A DNA stretch of 64,000 nt, taken from the NCBI GenBank assembly GCA_035653295.1, contig DASRCB010000233.1:1-64000 (forward strand), read 5' to 3'. Below are positions 47,769 through 57,200 of the stretch, one piece after another. The DNA comes from DASRCB01 sp035653295. Its GTDB lineage: Bacteria; Acidobacteriota; Terriglobia; Bryobacterales; Bryobacteraceae. The notes beneath the pieces were generated by a model. That model worked only from the letters and a program-made list of their open reading frames with translations, was not told the DNA's origin and did not search any database. A program made the position numbers and the translations under genes. Numbering within the stretch: position 1 is the first letter of the stretch; the number at the start of each line of letters is the position of its first letter.

Positions 47769-49373
47769 TCACTTGAAACTCACAAACTGCAGACTGAGAC
47801 TCAGGGAATCCGCGAATCCGGAGTCGAGGCCGGTGGCGGTAAAGGTAGCCTGTGGCGCGGCGGGCAGCAGTCCCACGGCGACCATGCCCTGGCTCGTTGC
47901 AGGCACGCGGGTAAGAATCGAAGGCGGAACTGTGAAGGAGCCGTCCGCGCCGTTTGCCGCGCACACGAACAACTCGGTGCTGTTATCCACCGGGATCGCA
48001 TTTCCGCCGGCGATGATGGCGAGCTGCTTCGAAGCATCGCCGCCGCTGACGTTCCACTTCACGGTCAGACCGGAAGAACGCGTGACGGTGTTCGAAGTGA
48101 TCGACCACGCAACGACCGGAGCGTCGGCGAGCGTAACCGAAAAAGGACCAACGTCCGCGCCGCCCGCTCCGCTCACCTTATAGCTGCCGCCGGTGAGAAA
48201 TGGTGACGAACCGCTGACGCCGAGCAGGGCCGTGTACAGACCACCGGCGCTCTTCACCGTATCGGAACCGGCCCCACTGGTGACGGTCAGCGTGCCGGCG
48301 TCCAGAGTGCCGCCGCTCGGTGTCATGGCCGGGAGCGGCGCGCCGGTAAAGAAGTTGCCATTTCCAAGGTATTCCGTACACGTGCCGGCCGGCGGAAGCG
48401 AGTAGAACGGACTAAAGGCGAACTGCGCATCGGTATCCCTGCGGAAGCCGGCGGCGAACAGATCGGCGCTCAGTCCGGTGGAAGGCGGTCCGCTGGCGTG
48501 GACCAGAAACACGGCGCCGGTCTTCCCTTTGAGCCCCTGTCCGAATGGGTTTGCTGCGTCCGTGCATGGCCCTCCATCAGCGGAGATCGCGATGTTTACG
48601 ACATTGCTGGGAGCGCCGTCCGCCGGCACGACCTGAACCGGAACGGAGCAGCTCAGCGGAGCGTCCGCCGGCACAGCGAAGGCGATCTGATCCAGCCCCG
48701 AGCAGCAGGGGCTCCGTCCGCTGTACGATTTCTTGGCCTGTTTACCTCCGACCAGGATGGTCATGTTTTCGGGCAGGTTGCCCGCCTGCGGCGCGACGTT
48801 ATCGGCGTTGAGCCCCGCGCCGAGCCCGGTGCCGTATACGATGACCGTCTGTCCCGGCTTGGCCGGCTGCGTGCGCGAGTTGATGGGCAGCGAGGACGGC
48901 AGGAAGTTCTGCAGGGCCGCCGGTCCGAGGCCCCCGCCGTTCAGCGCGAACAGGCCGAGGTCGGTCTTCACCACCTGCGCGTCGATCGCGTTCGAGTCGG
49001 CGCCCTGGTAAGTGAGGGTGATCGTTACCGCCCCTATCGGCGTGTTCGACGGCATGATGGCGTTGACCTGCGCGTCGGACACGTACACAGGCAGTGCGTT
49101 CACGGTCGTGCCGCCGCCGGTGACTTTAATCGACACGCCGGCCAGCGCGGTCCCCAGCGGAAACGCGGTGGCCTGCTTGCCCGGCGTGGGTCCGAGTCCG
49201 CTGCCGAAGAGGACAAACAACGACCCCTGCGCAATCGGGCCGCCGGGGAAGTCCGGCGGCGTGTAATCCGCCGCGTTCACCGCCCGCCCCTCTGTCAGAA
49301 GCGGCTGCGCGGAAGCGCCGAGTGACAGCGCCAAAGCCAGGCAGAGACCTGCCGGTGCAGTGCTGATTCGCAT
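47769..49373 (-). CDS. Secreted protein of the Solibacter-type (TIGR03437-like) family
   Basis: 534 residues from the ATG at 49373. A signal peptide (residues 1-19) leads to GRAVNAADYTPPDFPGGPIA, GSLFVLFGSGLGPTPG and VYVSDAQVNAIMPSNTPIG. The motif GQTVIVYGTGLGAGLNADN follows. The family is almost restricted to Solibacter-like Acidobacteria. The rest of the protein is beta-rich without catalytic signatures. It is the first gene of a tight minus-strand trio (29 bases to the next). Confidence 0.8.
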   Translation of the reverse strand: MRISTAPAGLCLALALSLGASAQPLLTEGRAVNAADYTPPDFPGGPIAQGSLFVLFGSGLGPTPGKQATAFPLGTALAGVSIKVTGGGTTVNALPVYVSDAQVNAIMPSNTPIGAVTITLTYQGADSNAIDAQVVKTDLGLFALNGGGLGPAALQNFLPSSLPINSRTQPAKPGQTVIVYGTGLGAGLNADNVAPQAGNLPENMTILVGGKQAKKSYSGRSPCCSGLDQIAFAVPADAPLSCSVPVQVVPADGAPSNVVNIAISADGGPCTDAANPFGQGLKGKTGAVFLVHASGPPSTGLSADLFAAGFRRDTDAQFAFSPFYSLPPAGTCTEYLGNGNFFTGAPLPAMTPSGGTLDAGTLTVTSGAGSDTVKSAGGLYTALLGVSGSSPFLTGGSYKVSGAGGADVGPFSVTLADAPVVAWSITSNTVTRSSGLTVKWNVSGGDASKQLAIIAGGNAIPVDNSTELFVCAANGADGSFTVPPSILTRVPATSQGMVAVGLLPAAPQATFTATGLDSGFADSLSLSLQFVSFK

Positions 49374-49495
49374 GAATGCCCACATCTCCCTTGCCAATGG
49401 AGTAGTGGCGGCGGCGCGTTTCGTGACAACACGGATTCGGAAATCTATGAAGGAGGAAGTGCGCGCGCTGTTTCACGCGCGTCTGCGATGACCAC

Positions 49496-50821
49496 TCAGC
49501 GGAACCGCACCGACCGAATCACGTCCTCGAACGTTTCCTGTGTGGCGTCAAACTCGCTCTGCGGCGCGATGAAGATGACATAAAACAGCCCCTCCGGCCT
49601 CGCCACCGTCACCAGAGCATCCACTTCCCTGCCCCCGGCCGGCAGTGGCGATTGCGACGACAGGGTGGTGAGAATCGCCGCATTTCCATCCACTTCGATG
49701 TCCCGCTCCTGTTCGCGATGCATGCCCGCGTTCTGGCTCTCGAACTGTCCAACGAGTGCCGCCGTATCGCGATTCAGGTCCACTCCACCGCCGTTTGGCG
49801 GGTAATACCCGGCCATCAGCCCATAGCCGACGGCGATCTGGCGCTTGGCGCCTTTGACCAGACCTGATTCCGGCGCCACGGTCACCGAGTTCCCTTCCTC
49901 GTAAACCCGCCAGTTGGCAGGAAAATCGAACGAAAATGACCGCCCTTTGTACGTCTCGAGCCTGCCGTTCGGCCGTCCGGCGGGAACCGCCGGCGGAGCG
50001 GGCGCACGCAGCCGCAGCACCAGATCGCGCATCTGATGAAACCGCGGGCTGTCATCCTGATACGAGCGCCGCGGCATCTGCCGAACCTCGTCCTCCACCG
50101 CGGCGACACGATTGCCGGGATTCGGGTGATCGGAGAGAAACTGCGCCAGAGCGCCCTCGTGCGGGTCCTTTGCTTCGAGTTTTTCAAAAAATCGAGCCAT
50201 TTCAATGGGATTATATCCGGCGTCGGCCATGATTTCCGCGCCGTTGTAGTCGGCCTGCGCTTCCGCCGTGCGCGAGAACCGCAGCAGCACCGAGCCGGCG
50301 CCGAACTGGACGCCCGCGCGCGTCAGTTCCCCGACAATGGAGTTGCTGCCCAGCACGGCCGCCGCCAGCGCCGCCGGAATAGCGATCAGGTTTTGTTTGG
50401 AAAGCTGGCTGGTCCCGTGCCGCAGCGCGATGTGCGACATCTCGTGCGCCATCACCCCCGCAAGCTGCGCTTCGTTCTCACAGGCCGCGATCACGCCGGT
50501 ATTCAGATAAACCGGGCCGCCGGGCAGCGAAAAGGCATTGATATTCTTGTCATAAACCACGGTAAACGAAAACGGGAAATTGCCGGCGTGCGGCGATTTC
50601 GCGAGGCGCTGCCCAATGCCGCTGATGTAACGGCTAAGGTCGCGATTCTGCACCACGGCGATCTTCGATTCCAGCTCCTGGCGCGCTTCGCGTCCGAGCT
50701 GTACGTCCTGCTCCGGCGTGAACAGATTGAACCCCGGCCGAAGCGACTGCGGGTCCGCCGCGGCCAGGCAGGCCAGCGCCGCCGCTGTCGTTGCCGCGCG
50801 CACGCACATGGACCAGAGCAC
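49496..50821 (-). CDS. M48-family metalloprotease (BepA-like)
   Basis: 441 residues. A signal-like N-terminus is followed by an M48 domain with the zinc site HEMSHIALRHGTSQ (about 149) and a downstream glutamate in EAQADYNGAEIMADAGY. The segment SDHPNPGNRVAAVEDEV is typical of M48. The C-terminal part (about 300-441) is a beta-rich domain without TPR repeats. BepA-like enzymes degrade misfolded outer-membrane proteins in the periplasm. The gene is divergent from ilvE, 50 bases away. Confidence 0.92.
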   Translation of the reverse strand: MLWSMCVRAATTAAALACLAAADPQSLRPGFNLFTPEQDVQLGREARQELESKIAVVQNRDLSRYISGIGQRLAKSPHAGNFPFSFTVVYDKNINAFSLPGGPVYLNTGVIAACENEAQLAGVMAHEMSHIALRHGTSQLSKQNLIAIPAALAAAVLGSNSIVGELTRAGVQFGAGSVLLRFSRTAEAQADYNGAEIMADAGYNPIEMARFFEKLEAKDPHEGALAQFLSDHPNPGNRVAAVEDEVRQMPRRSYQDDSPRFHQMRDLVLRLRAPAPPAVPAGRPNGRLETYKGRSFSFDFPANWRVYEEGNSVTVAPESGLVKGAKRQIAVGYGLMAGYYPPNGGGVDLNRDTAALVGQFESQNAGMHREQERDIEVDGNAAILTTLSSQSPLPAGGREVDALVTVARPEGLFYVIFIAPQSEFDATQETFEDVIRSVRFR

Positions 50822-50871
50822 CCCTTCACGTTAGCAGGGAGCCGTAACCACCCGACGCTATAATCGCTTAT

Positions 50872-51816
50872 ATGCTGAAGCCGACGGAAAAGATCTGGCG
50901 CAACGGCCGCCTGATCGCCTGGGATGAGGCGCACATCCACGTGCTGGCGCACGTCACCAGCTACGGCAGTTCGGTTTTCGAAGGAATCCGCTGCTACGAA
51001 ACCAAAAGCGGTCCGGCAATTTTCCGCGTCCGCGAACATGTCCGCCGCCTGCTTGACTCGGCGAAGATCTACCGCATGGATGTGCCCTTCTCGGCCGACG
51101 AACTCGGCGCCGCCATGCAGGAAGTCGTCCGCGTCAACCGCATGTCGTCCTGCTATCTTCGGCCCATCGTTCTTCGCGGATACGGCGATGTCGGCGTGTT
51201 GCCGCTCGGGAACCCCGTCGACGTGTACATCGCCTGCTGGGAATGGGGCAAGTATCTCGGCCCCGAAGCGCTGAGCGAGGGTGTGGACGTCTGCGTCTCG
51301 AGCTGGACGCGTATGGCCCCCAATACACTTCCCGCGCTCGCCAAGGCCGGCGCGAACTACATGAACTCGCAGCTCATCCGCATGGAGGCGCACATCAACG
51401 GCTACGCCGAGGGCATTGCCCTGGACGAAGCCGGATATGTGAGCGAAGGCTCGGGCGAGAACATCTTCGTGATCCGCGACGGGAAAATGCTTACTCCGCC
51501 GCTGGGCGCTTCGGTGCTGCCGGGCATCACCCGGGAAACGGTCATGCAACTCGCCGGCTCGCTCGGTATCCCCGTCGTCGAAACACTGGTCCCGCGCGAG
51601 ATGCTCTACATCGCCGACGAAGTCTTCTTCACCGGCACCGCCGCCGAAATCACCCCCATCCGGTCCATCGATCGGATCACCGTGGGAAAGGGCTCGCGCG
51701 GACCCATAACGGAGAAGCTGCAGAATGCGTTCTTCGCGGTCATCGACGGCGAGAGTGAAGACCGGTTCGGCTGGCTAACGCCGGTTGCCAAAACAGAACA
51801 GCCGGTCGGTGTTTGA
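50872..51816 (+). CDS. ilvE: Branched-chain amino acid aminotransferase
   Basis: 314 residues. Fold type IV aminotransferase: [19 protein letters not shown] at the start, [13 protein letters not shown], the PLP-lysine in [13 protein letters not shown], and [19 protein letters not shown] with [10 protein letters not shown]. It interconverts branched-chain amino acids and their 2-oxo acids using PLP and glutamate. The C-terminal hairpin at 51798-51828 overlaps the stop codon. Confidence 0.97.
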   Translation: MLKPTEKIWRNGRLIAWDEAHIHVLAHVTSYGSSVFEGIRCYETKSGPAIFRVREHVRRLLDSAKIYRMDVPFSADELGAAMQEVVRVNRMSSCYLRPIVLRGYGDVGVLPLGNPVDVYIACWEWGKYLGPEALSEGVDVCVSSWTRMAPNTLPALAKAGANYMNSQLIRMEAHINGYAEGIALDEAGYVSEGSGENIFVIRDGKMLTPPLGASVLPGITRETVMQLAGSLGIPVVETLVPREMLYIADEVFFTGTAAEITPIRSIDRITVGKGSRGPITEKLQNAFFAVIDGESEDRFGWLTPVAKTEQPVGV

Positions 51817-51828
51817 CCGGCCGGCTGT
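51798..51828 (+). terminator. Hairpin overlapping the ilvE stop
   Basis: ACAGCCGG pairs with CCGGCTGT, with GGTC/GACC stacking inside. The stop codon lies in the hairpin. No T-run follows. Confidence 0.4.
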
Positions 51829-52246
51829 AAGACCCGAAGCGATTCGTGGCCATGCCGGTCGAGGCGGACCGGCCAAAGAGGAGGAGAGGACTTACCTGGC
51901 AAATACCCGTGCGCAGCGTCCCCGGGAAGTCGGAGGTAGGTTCCCGGGGCGCCGCGGTACCCAGCAAAAATGGAGCGCCAACCGACCGCAGGTGCTGCCG
52001 CACGGTCGTACTCTCGGTCGATCCACAGGTGCTTATGCACCGCGGCGGATCGGGAATAACGGGTTTCGACCGGCCCGAAACCGCGGTGAGCAACCGTTCA
52101 GCAGCTTCGGCAGCGGTCAAATCTCTGAATCGATCCGCAGGTGCTGCTCCGTGGCCACCTCCCCCGAGATCATCCATCGGAGCCGCACCCGCTCGGGATC
52201 TGGGATAAGTTTTAACAGTAAACCGCATGCTCTGTCGAGCTTCTCG
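51829..52246. other. Intergenic stretch between ilvE and nagA
   Basis: About 420 bases without a convincing gene. It carries GGTGCTTATGCACC-type elements, including TTATGCACC at 52033-52041 and CGATCCACA at 52019-52027, that resemble DnaA boxes. An arginine- and serine-rich open frame on the minus strand (to 52291) lacks a ribosome-binding site and is not called. Confidence 0.4.
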
Positions 52247-52249
52247 ACA

Positions 52250-52334
52250 ATGTCCACAAACGGTTTTCAACAATATTGTTTCTTTGTACAATCAGTAACT
52301 TACGGCCATGGAACTGTGGGAAACCTGTGCATAA
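52250..52334 (+). promoter_or_regulatory. nagA upstream region with operator palindrome and DnaA-box-like motifs
   Basis: AACAATATTGTT (52269-52280) is a perfect 12-base palindrome lying between a weak -35 (TTTCAA, 52265-52270) and TACAAT (-10, 52287-52292), a typical operator position. TTATGCACA (complement of 52326-52334) is a consensus DnaA box, and TTTCCCACA (complement of 52315-52323) sits 11 bases away in the same orientation. ATGTCCACA at 52250-52258 and TTTTCAACA at 52264-52272 are further partial matches. Confidence 0.45.
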
Positions 52335-52346
52335 ACCGGCGCAGTC

Positions 52347-53486
52347 ATGAAATGTAACGGACTGGACCCCATTACCGGAAATCGCCTGGAGATCTCTTTC
52401 TCCGAAGTTATTGACGGCGTGGATCATCTGGTCGCACCGGATGCGGATGACACGTACCTCGCGCCCGGCTTCATCGATCTTCAGGTCAACGGATTCTTCG
52501 GCGTCGACTACAACGCGCCCGACGCGCCGCAGGAGGAGATTGCCCGCAGCATCCGTGTGCTGTTTGCCACGGGGGTCACACGCTTCTTCCCCACCGTGAT
52601 CACCGGCTCGCCGGAGAACATGCTGGGTGCTTTGCGCAATCTGGCGGATGCGCGCGAGCGTCTCGCCGACGGTGCGGCGATGGAGGCCTTCCACGTCGAA
52701 GGACCCTTCATTTCGCCCGACGACGGCCCGCGCGGCGCGCATCCCCGCGAATGGGTGCGCCGGCCCGATCCCGACGAGTTCCAGCGCATGCAGGAGGCGG
52801 CGCGCGGCCTCATCCGCCTGATCACCGTTTCCCCCGAGTGGCCCGAGGCGCCCCGATTTATCGAGACGATGGTGCGTCAGGGCGTCGTGGTCGCCATCGG
52901 CCACACCAAAGCCACGCCCGAGCAGATTGCGTCCGCGGTATCGGCCGGCGCGACCCTCTCCACCCATCTCGGTAACGGCGCCCACTCCATCCTCTCGCGG
53001 CATCCGAATTACATCTGGGAGCAGCTTGCCGACGACCGTCTCGCAGCCAGTTTTATCGTGGACGGCATTCACCTCGGTCGCGCTTTTCTTACCGCCGCCC
53101 TGCGCGCCAAAGGCGCCGAGCGGTCCATTCTGGTGACCGATGCCGTTGCGCCGGCCGGCTGCGCCCCGGGACCATACATGCTCGGCGGCGTCGCCGTCAC
53201 GCTCCACTCCGACGGCAGCGTACGCCTGCGCGATGGCGACCGGCTGGCGGGCTCGACACTGATGATGGACCGCGCCGTCGGCAACGTCATGCAACTCGGC
53301 GGAATGAGCCTGCGCGAGGCGATTACCATGGCCACTCGAAATCCGGCGCGCGTGGGCCGCGTACCCTCGCGCGTGCGTGGACTGGCCACAGGCGACCGCG
53401 CCGATCTGGTCCGTTTCCGCCTCGAGGACGGAGTGATTCGCGTCATCGAGACCTGGATGGGCGGCAAACAGGTCTTCAGCGCGTAA
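52347..53486 (+). CDS. nagA: N-acetylglucosamine-6-phosphate deacetylase
   Basis: 379 residues. The amidohydrolase fold has YLAPGFIDLQVNGFFGVD at the start. A metal-site glutamate is in FHVEGPFISP, histidines are in AIGHTKATPE and LSTHLGNGAH, and the catalytic aspartate is in ILVTDAVAPAG. The enzyme deacetylates GlcNAc-6-phosphate to GlcN-6-phosphate in the cytoplasm. Two genes downstream is a large GH2 enzyme, consistent with amino-sugar use. The start ATG lacks a clear Shine-Dalgarno sequence. Confidence 0.95.
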   Translation: MKCNGLDPITGNRLEISFSEVIDGVDHLVAPDADDTYLAPGFIDLQVNGFFGVDYNAPDAPQEEIARSIRVLFATGVTRFFPTVITGSPENMLGALRNLADARERLADGAAMEAFHVEGPFISPDDGPRGAHPREWVRRPDPDEFQRMQEAARGLIRLITVSPEWPEAPRFIETMVRQGVVVAIGHTKATPEQIASAVSAGATLSTHLGNGAHSILSRHPNYIWEQLADDRLAASFIVDGIHLGRAFLTAALRAKGAERSILVTDAVAPAGCAPGPYMLGGVAVTLHSDGSVRLRDGDRLAGSTLMMDRAVGNVMQLGGMSLREAITMATRNPARVGRVPSRVRGLATGDRADLVRFRLEDGVIRVIETWMGGKQVFSA

Positions 53487-53544
53487 TTCAAACGCACTAT
53501 AGCCGGGCGCGCAGTTCCCAGGCGACGATATGAGGAATCTCGCT

Positions 53545-54153
53545 ATGGAACCGATGTTTCTTCACGATGTCGAACACGCTGACACCCAGGGCGCCTTCGC
53601 CGACCTCATCCGCATGGCCCGCAAGAACGGCGGCGATTACCCGCAAATCTGGCATAACTTCGCCTTCCACCCCGAGATCACGAAGCACCTCGAGCGCTTT
53701 ACGCAGGGCGTCATGCGCGACCCGGCCCCGCTCACTCCCGGCCTGCGGGAGCTGATCGCGGCACACACCTCGGGCCGCAATCAATGCCCCTTTTGAGTGA
53801 AGTCCCACGCCGCGGTCGCGGCGGAGATTCTCCAGAACGAACCGCTGGTGACCGCGGTCATCACCGATCTCGAATCCTCTCCTCTGCCCGATAACGAGAA
53901 GGCGCTGCTGCGCTTCGTGGACAAAGTGAACCGGGATTCCTTCAACATCGGCCCGCCCGATATCGAGAAGCTTCATGCGGCGGGCTGGACCGACGAGGCC
54001 ATCTGGTACGCCATCACCGTCTGTGCGCTCTTCAACTTCTACAACCGCTGGATCGACGCCACCGGCGTCCACGCCATGAGCGAGGAAGCGCACCGCGCGG
54101 GAGGCAAACGGTCCGCAGGCGCCGGTTACATCAGAACCCCGCGCGACGAATGA
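53545..54153 (+). CDS. AhpD/carboxymuconolactone-decarboxylase-family protein, probable CxxU selenoprotein (read through UGA at 53794)
   Basis: 202 residues if the in-frame TGA at 53794-53796 is read as selenocysteine (residue 84). The ATG at 53545 has GAGGA 8 bases upstream; an ATG at 53530 is also in frame. The N-terminal helix region (DLIRMARKNGGDYPQIWHNF) leads to ELIAAHTSGRNQCPF-U-VKSHAAVAAE. In AhpD-like enzymes this position is the CxxCxxxH redox site; here the second cysteine is the UGA and the histidine is retained. The frame continues without a break through helices (EKALLRFVDKVNRD, DEAIWYAITVCALFNFYNRW) to TGA at 54151. Such enzymes are thiol peroxidases. A hairpin with a GGUC loop follows the UGA. 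Confidence 0.85.
53808..53823 (+). promoter_or_regulatory. Putative bacterial SECIS hairpin
   Basis: CGCCGC (53808-53813) pairs perfectly with GCGGCG (53818-53823) around a four-base loop GGTC (53814-53817). The loop begins 17 bases after the UGA. Known bacterial SECIS elements have an apical loop 16-37 bases downstream of the UGA with a G in one of its first two positions; the E. coli fdhF loop also has GGUC. Confidence 0.75.
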
Positions 54154-54211
54154 TTTCGCGGCCTGAACGCCCGGCCCCAAACATTGATATTCTCGCTGCT
54201 TACGAGCCGCG

Positions 54212-57200
54212 ATGCGATCGACAATCTTGTTTGCGTGCGCGATGGTCCTGGCCGCCGATGCTCAGGTCTACACGCGTGGAGTGGGCGTTTATCCCGGCGA
54301 TCCTCGTGAGGACTTCTCGCCGGCAATGCGCGTGGACGCTGCCACGTATCGCAACCTGGCGCTGCGCCGGCCGGCGTATCAGTCCAGCGCCTACGACTAC
54401 AATCTGACCGCCCAGCTGGTGACCGATGGTATCCGCGACACGCATGAGCCGCGGTGGATCGTGACCAGCACCAGCCAGAATGGCATCCTGCCGAAGCACG
54501 AGCGCGAATCCCTGCTGGACGACAACTGGGTGACCGCGGTCGATCTGCGCGGTCGCAGCGTATGGGTGCAGTTCGAGGTGAATGGCGGCGACGGGCCGGC
54601 GGAGATCGACCGCCTGGATGTTGAGGGCTCCGTGCGCGGCATGGAGCCGGACAACGAAGAATGGACCTGCATCCTTTCTTCCTCCGGCGACGGACAGGCG
54701 TGGACCGAGCTGGGGCGCTCCTCGGGCATGGCGCATCCCACCGGTGAGATTCGGGCGTCGATCGCGCTCGGCGCACCGGCGCGGAGCCGCTTCTACCGCG
54801 TCACCTTTGAGAGCGGGCGGCCGCTCGAATGGCATATCGGCGAGTTGCACTTTCGCGATCGCGGGCGGCGAGCCGATTTCGGAGGTCCCTACAATTTCAC
54901 CAGCGCGTGGATGAGCGCGGGGACGGGCGAGGAGTGGATCTACGTGGACCTGGGCGCGGCCTGCACCTTCGATCGAGTCGCGCTCGCCTGGATTCGCAGG
55001 CCCGCTGAAGGGGAGATGCAGGTTTCCGATGACGCGCGGGCCTGGCGCACGCTCCAGCCCCTCGGCCCGGGCGATGACATTCAGCTGCCGGCGCCGGCCC
55101 GCGGCCGGTACGTGCGCGTGTTCATGACCAGGCCGGAGTCGGGCGATCGTTACGTCCTCAGTGAGCTGGAGGTCTACGGGCGCGGCGGACCGGTTCCGGT
55201 ACCGAAGGCGGCGCCACAGCCCGGTGCAGACGGGCGCGTCCAACTCTCAGGTGGAAGCTGGCGCGTCCAGCGGGATGCGCTGGTCAACGCCGACGGAGCA
55301 ACGCTTTCCCAGCCGGCCTTCGACGACTCGTCGTGGCTGCCGGCCACTGTGCCGGCCACCGTGCTCTCGAGTTACTGGAACGCGGGCGCCTTGCCGGATC
55401 CGAACTACGGCGATAACCAGCTGGCCATCTCCGATTCGTTCTTCTATGCGGATTTCTGGTATCGCGACGTGTTCGTGCCCGGACCCGTCCTACCGGGCCG
55501 CCACGTCTGGCTGAACTTCGATGGCGTGAACTGGAAGGCCGATGTTTTCCTCAATGGCGAGATGGTCGGCCGTGTCGAAGGCGGCTTTCTGCGCGGCCGC
55601 TTCGATGTAATGAAGCTGCTCCGGCCCGGTGAGAAGAACGTCCTGGCGGTGCGCATTGAAAAGAACGCGACTCCCGGCAGCGTCAAGCAGAAGACGTACC
55701 AGAGTTCGGGGACCAATGGCGGCGCGCTCGGCGCGGATAATCCGACGTACCATGCCGCAATCGGTTGGGACTGGATCCCCACCATTCGCGGGCGCGACAC
55801 AGGGATCTGGAGCGATGTCTATCTGACCACCACCGGCTCGGTCAGCATTGAGAGTCCGTGGGTTGACACCATGCTGCCGCTGCCCGATACGAGCGCCGCG
55901 GACGTGACCATTCAGGCGACGCTCAACAATTCCGACAGCTCGCCGGTGAATGGCACATTGAACGGGCGTTTCGGCGACACAGCCTTCGCTCTGCCGGTGA
56001 GCATTGATGGTTCTTCACGGAAGACGGTCGAGACGAAGCTGCACCTGAGCAATCCGAAGTTGTGGTGGCCGAACGGCTATGGCGCCGCGAACCTCTACGA
56101 CGTGCAGCTTCGGTTCGAGACCGGCGGCGCCGTGAGCGATACGAAAGAATTTCGCGCCGGGGTCCGGCAGTTCACTTACAGCGAGGACGGCGGCGCCCTG
56201 CGGATCTGGATTAACGGCCGGCGCTTCGTCGCGCGCGGCGGCAACTGGGGATTCGGCGAGTCGATGCTGCGCTACCGCGCCCGCGAGTACGACGCCGCAG
56301 TCCGCTATCACCGCGACATGAACTTCACCATGATCCGGAACTGGGTCGGCCAGATCGGGGACGACGCGTTCTACGACGCCTGCGACCGCTGGGGCATTGT
56401 TGTGTGGCAGGATTTCTGGCTGGCCAATCCCTGGGACGGACCCGATCCCGACAACCCCGACATGTTCCTGCGCAACGCGGAGGATTTCGTCCGGCTCATC
56501 CGCAGCCATCCCTCAGTGGGCCTCTATGTCGGCCGCAACGAGGGCTATCCTCCCGATCCGCTGGAGCGCGGCATTCGACGCCTGCTGGCGGACCTGCACC
56601 CAGGCATTCACTACATTCCGAGCTCTGCCGATGACGTGGTCAGCGGCCATGGACCGTATCAGGCAATGCCGCCGCAGTTTTACTTCGCCCAGCGCGCCAC
56701 CACGAAGCTGCACAGTGAACTCGGCATGCCGAATATCGTCACCATGGACAGCCTGCGGCAGATGATGCCCGAATCCGCGATGTGGCCGCAGGGCGAAGTC
56801 TGGGGCCTGCACGATTTCACGCTGCACGGGGCGCAGGGCGGCGAGTCGTTCAATAAGCGGATCGAGAAAAGCTACGGTGGCGCGAAGAACGCAGCGGAGT
56901 GGATCGAACTGGCGCAGTTCGTCAACTACGAGGGCTATCGCGCCATGTTCGAGGCCCAGAGCAAAAACCGAATGGGGCTTCTCATCTGGATGAGCCATCC
57001 GTGCTGGCCCTCGTTCGTGTGGCAAACCTACGATTACTATTTCGATCCGACCGCCGGTTATTTCGGGGCGAAGAAGGGGTCGGAGCCGCTGCACATCCAG
57101 TGGAATCCGCTGACCAACGACGTGGAGGTAGTGAACTACAGCGCGGGTAACGTGCCTGGCTTGATGGCCTCCGCGGAGGTGCGCAACATGGATGGCGGCA

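Noticed and set aside
51740..52291. Minus-strand open frame in the ilvE-nagA gap
   Set aside because: No ribosome-binding site, low-complexity composition, and it crosses the nagA promoter palindrome.
53797..54153. Separate gene starting at GTG after the TGA
   Set aside because: It begins directly at the second half of the AhpD domain, has no ribosome-binding site, and leaves both halves without a complete active site. Reading through UGA explains it better.
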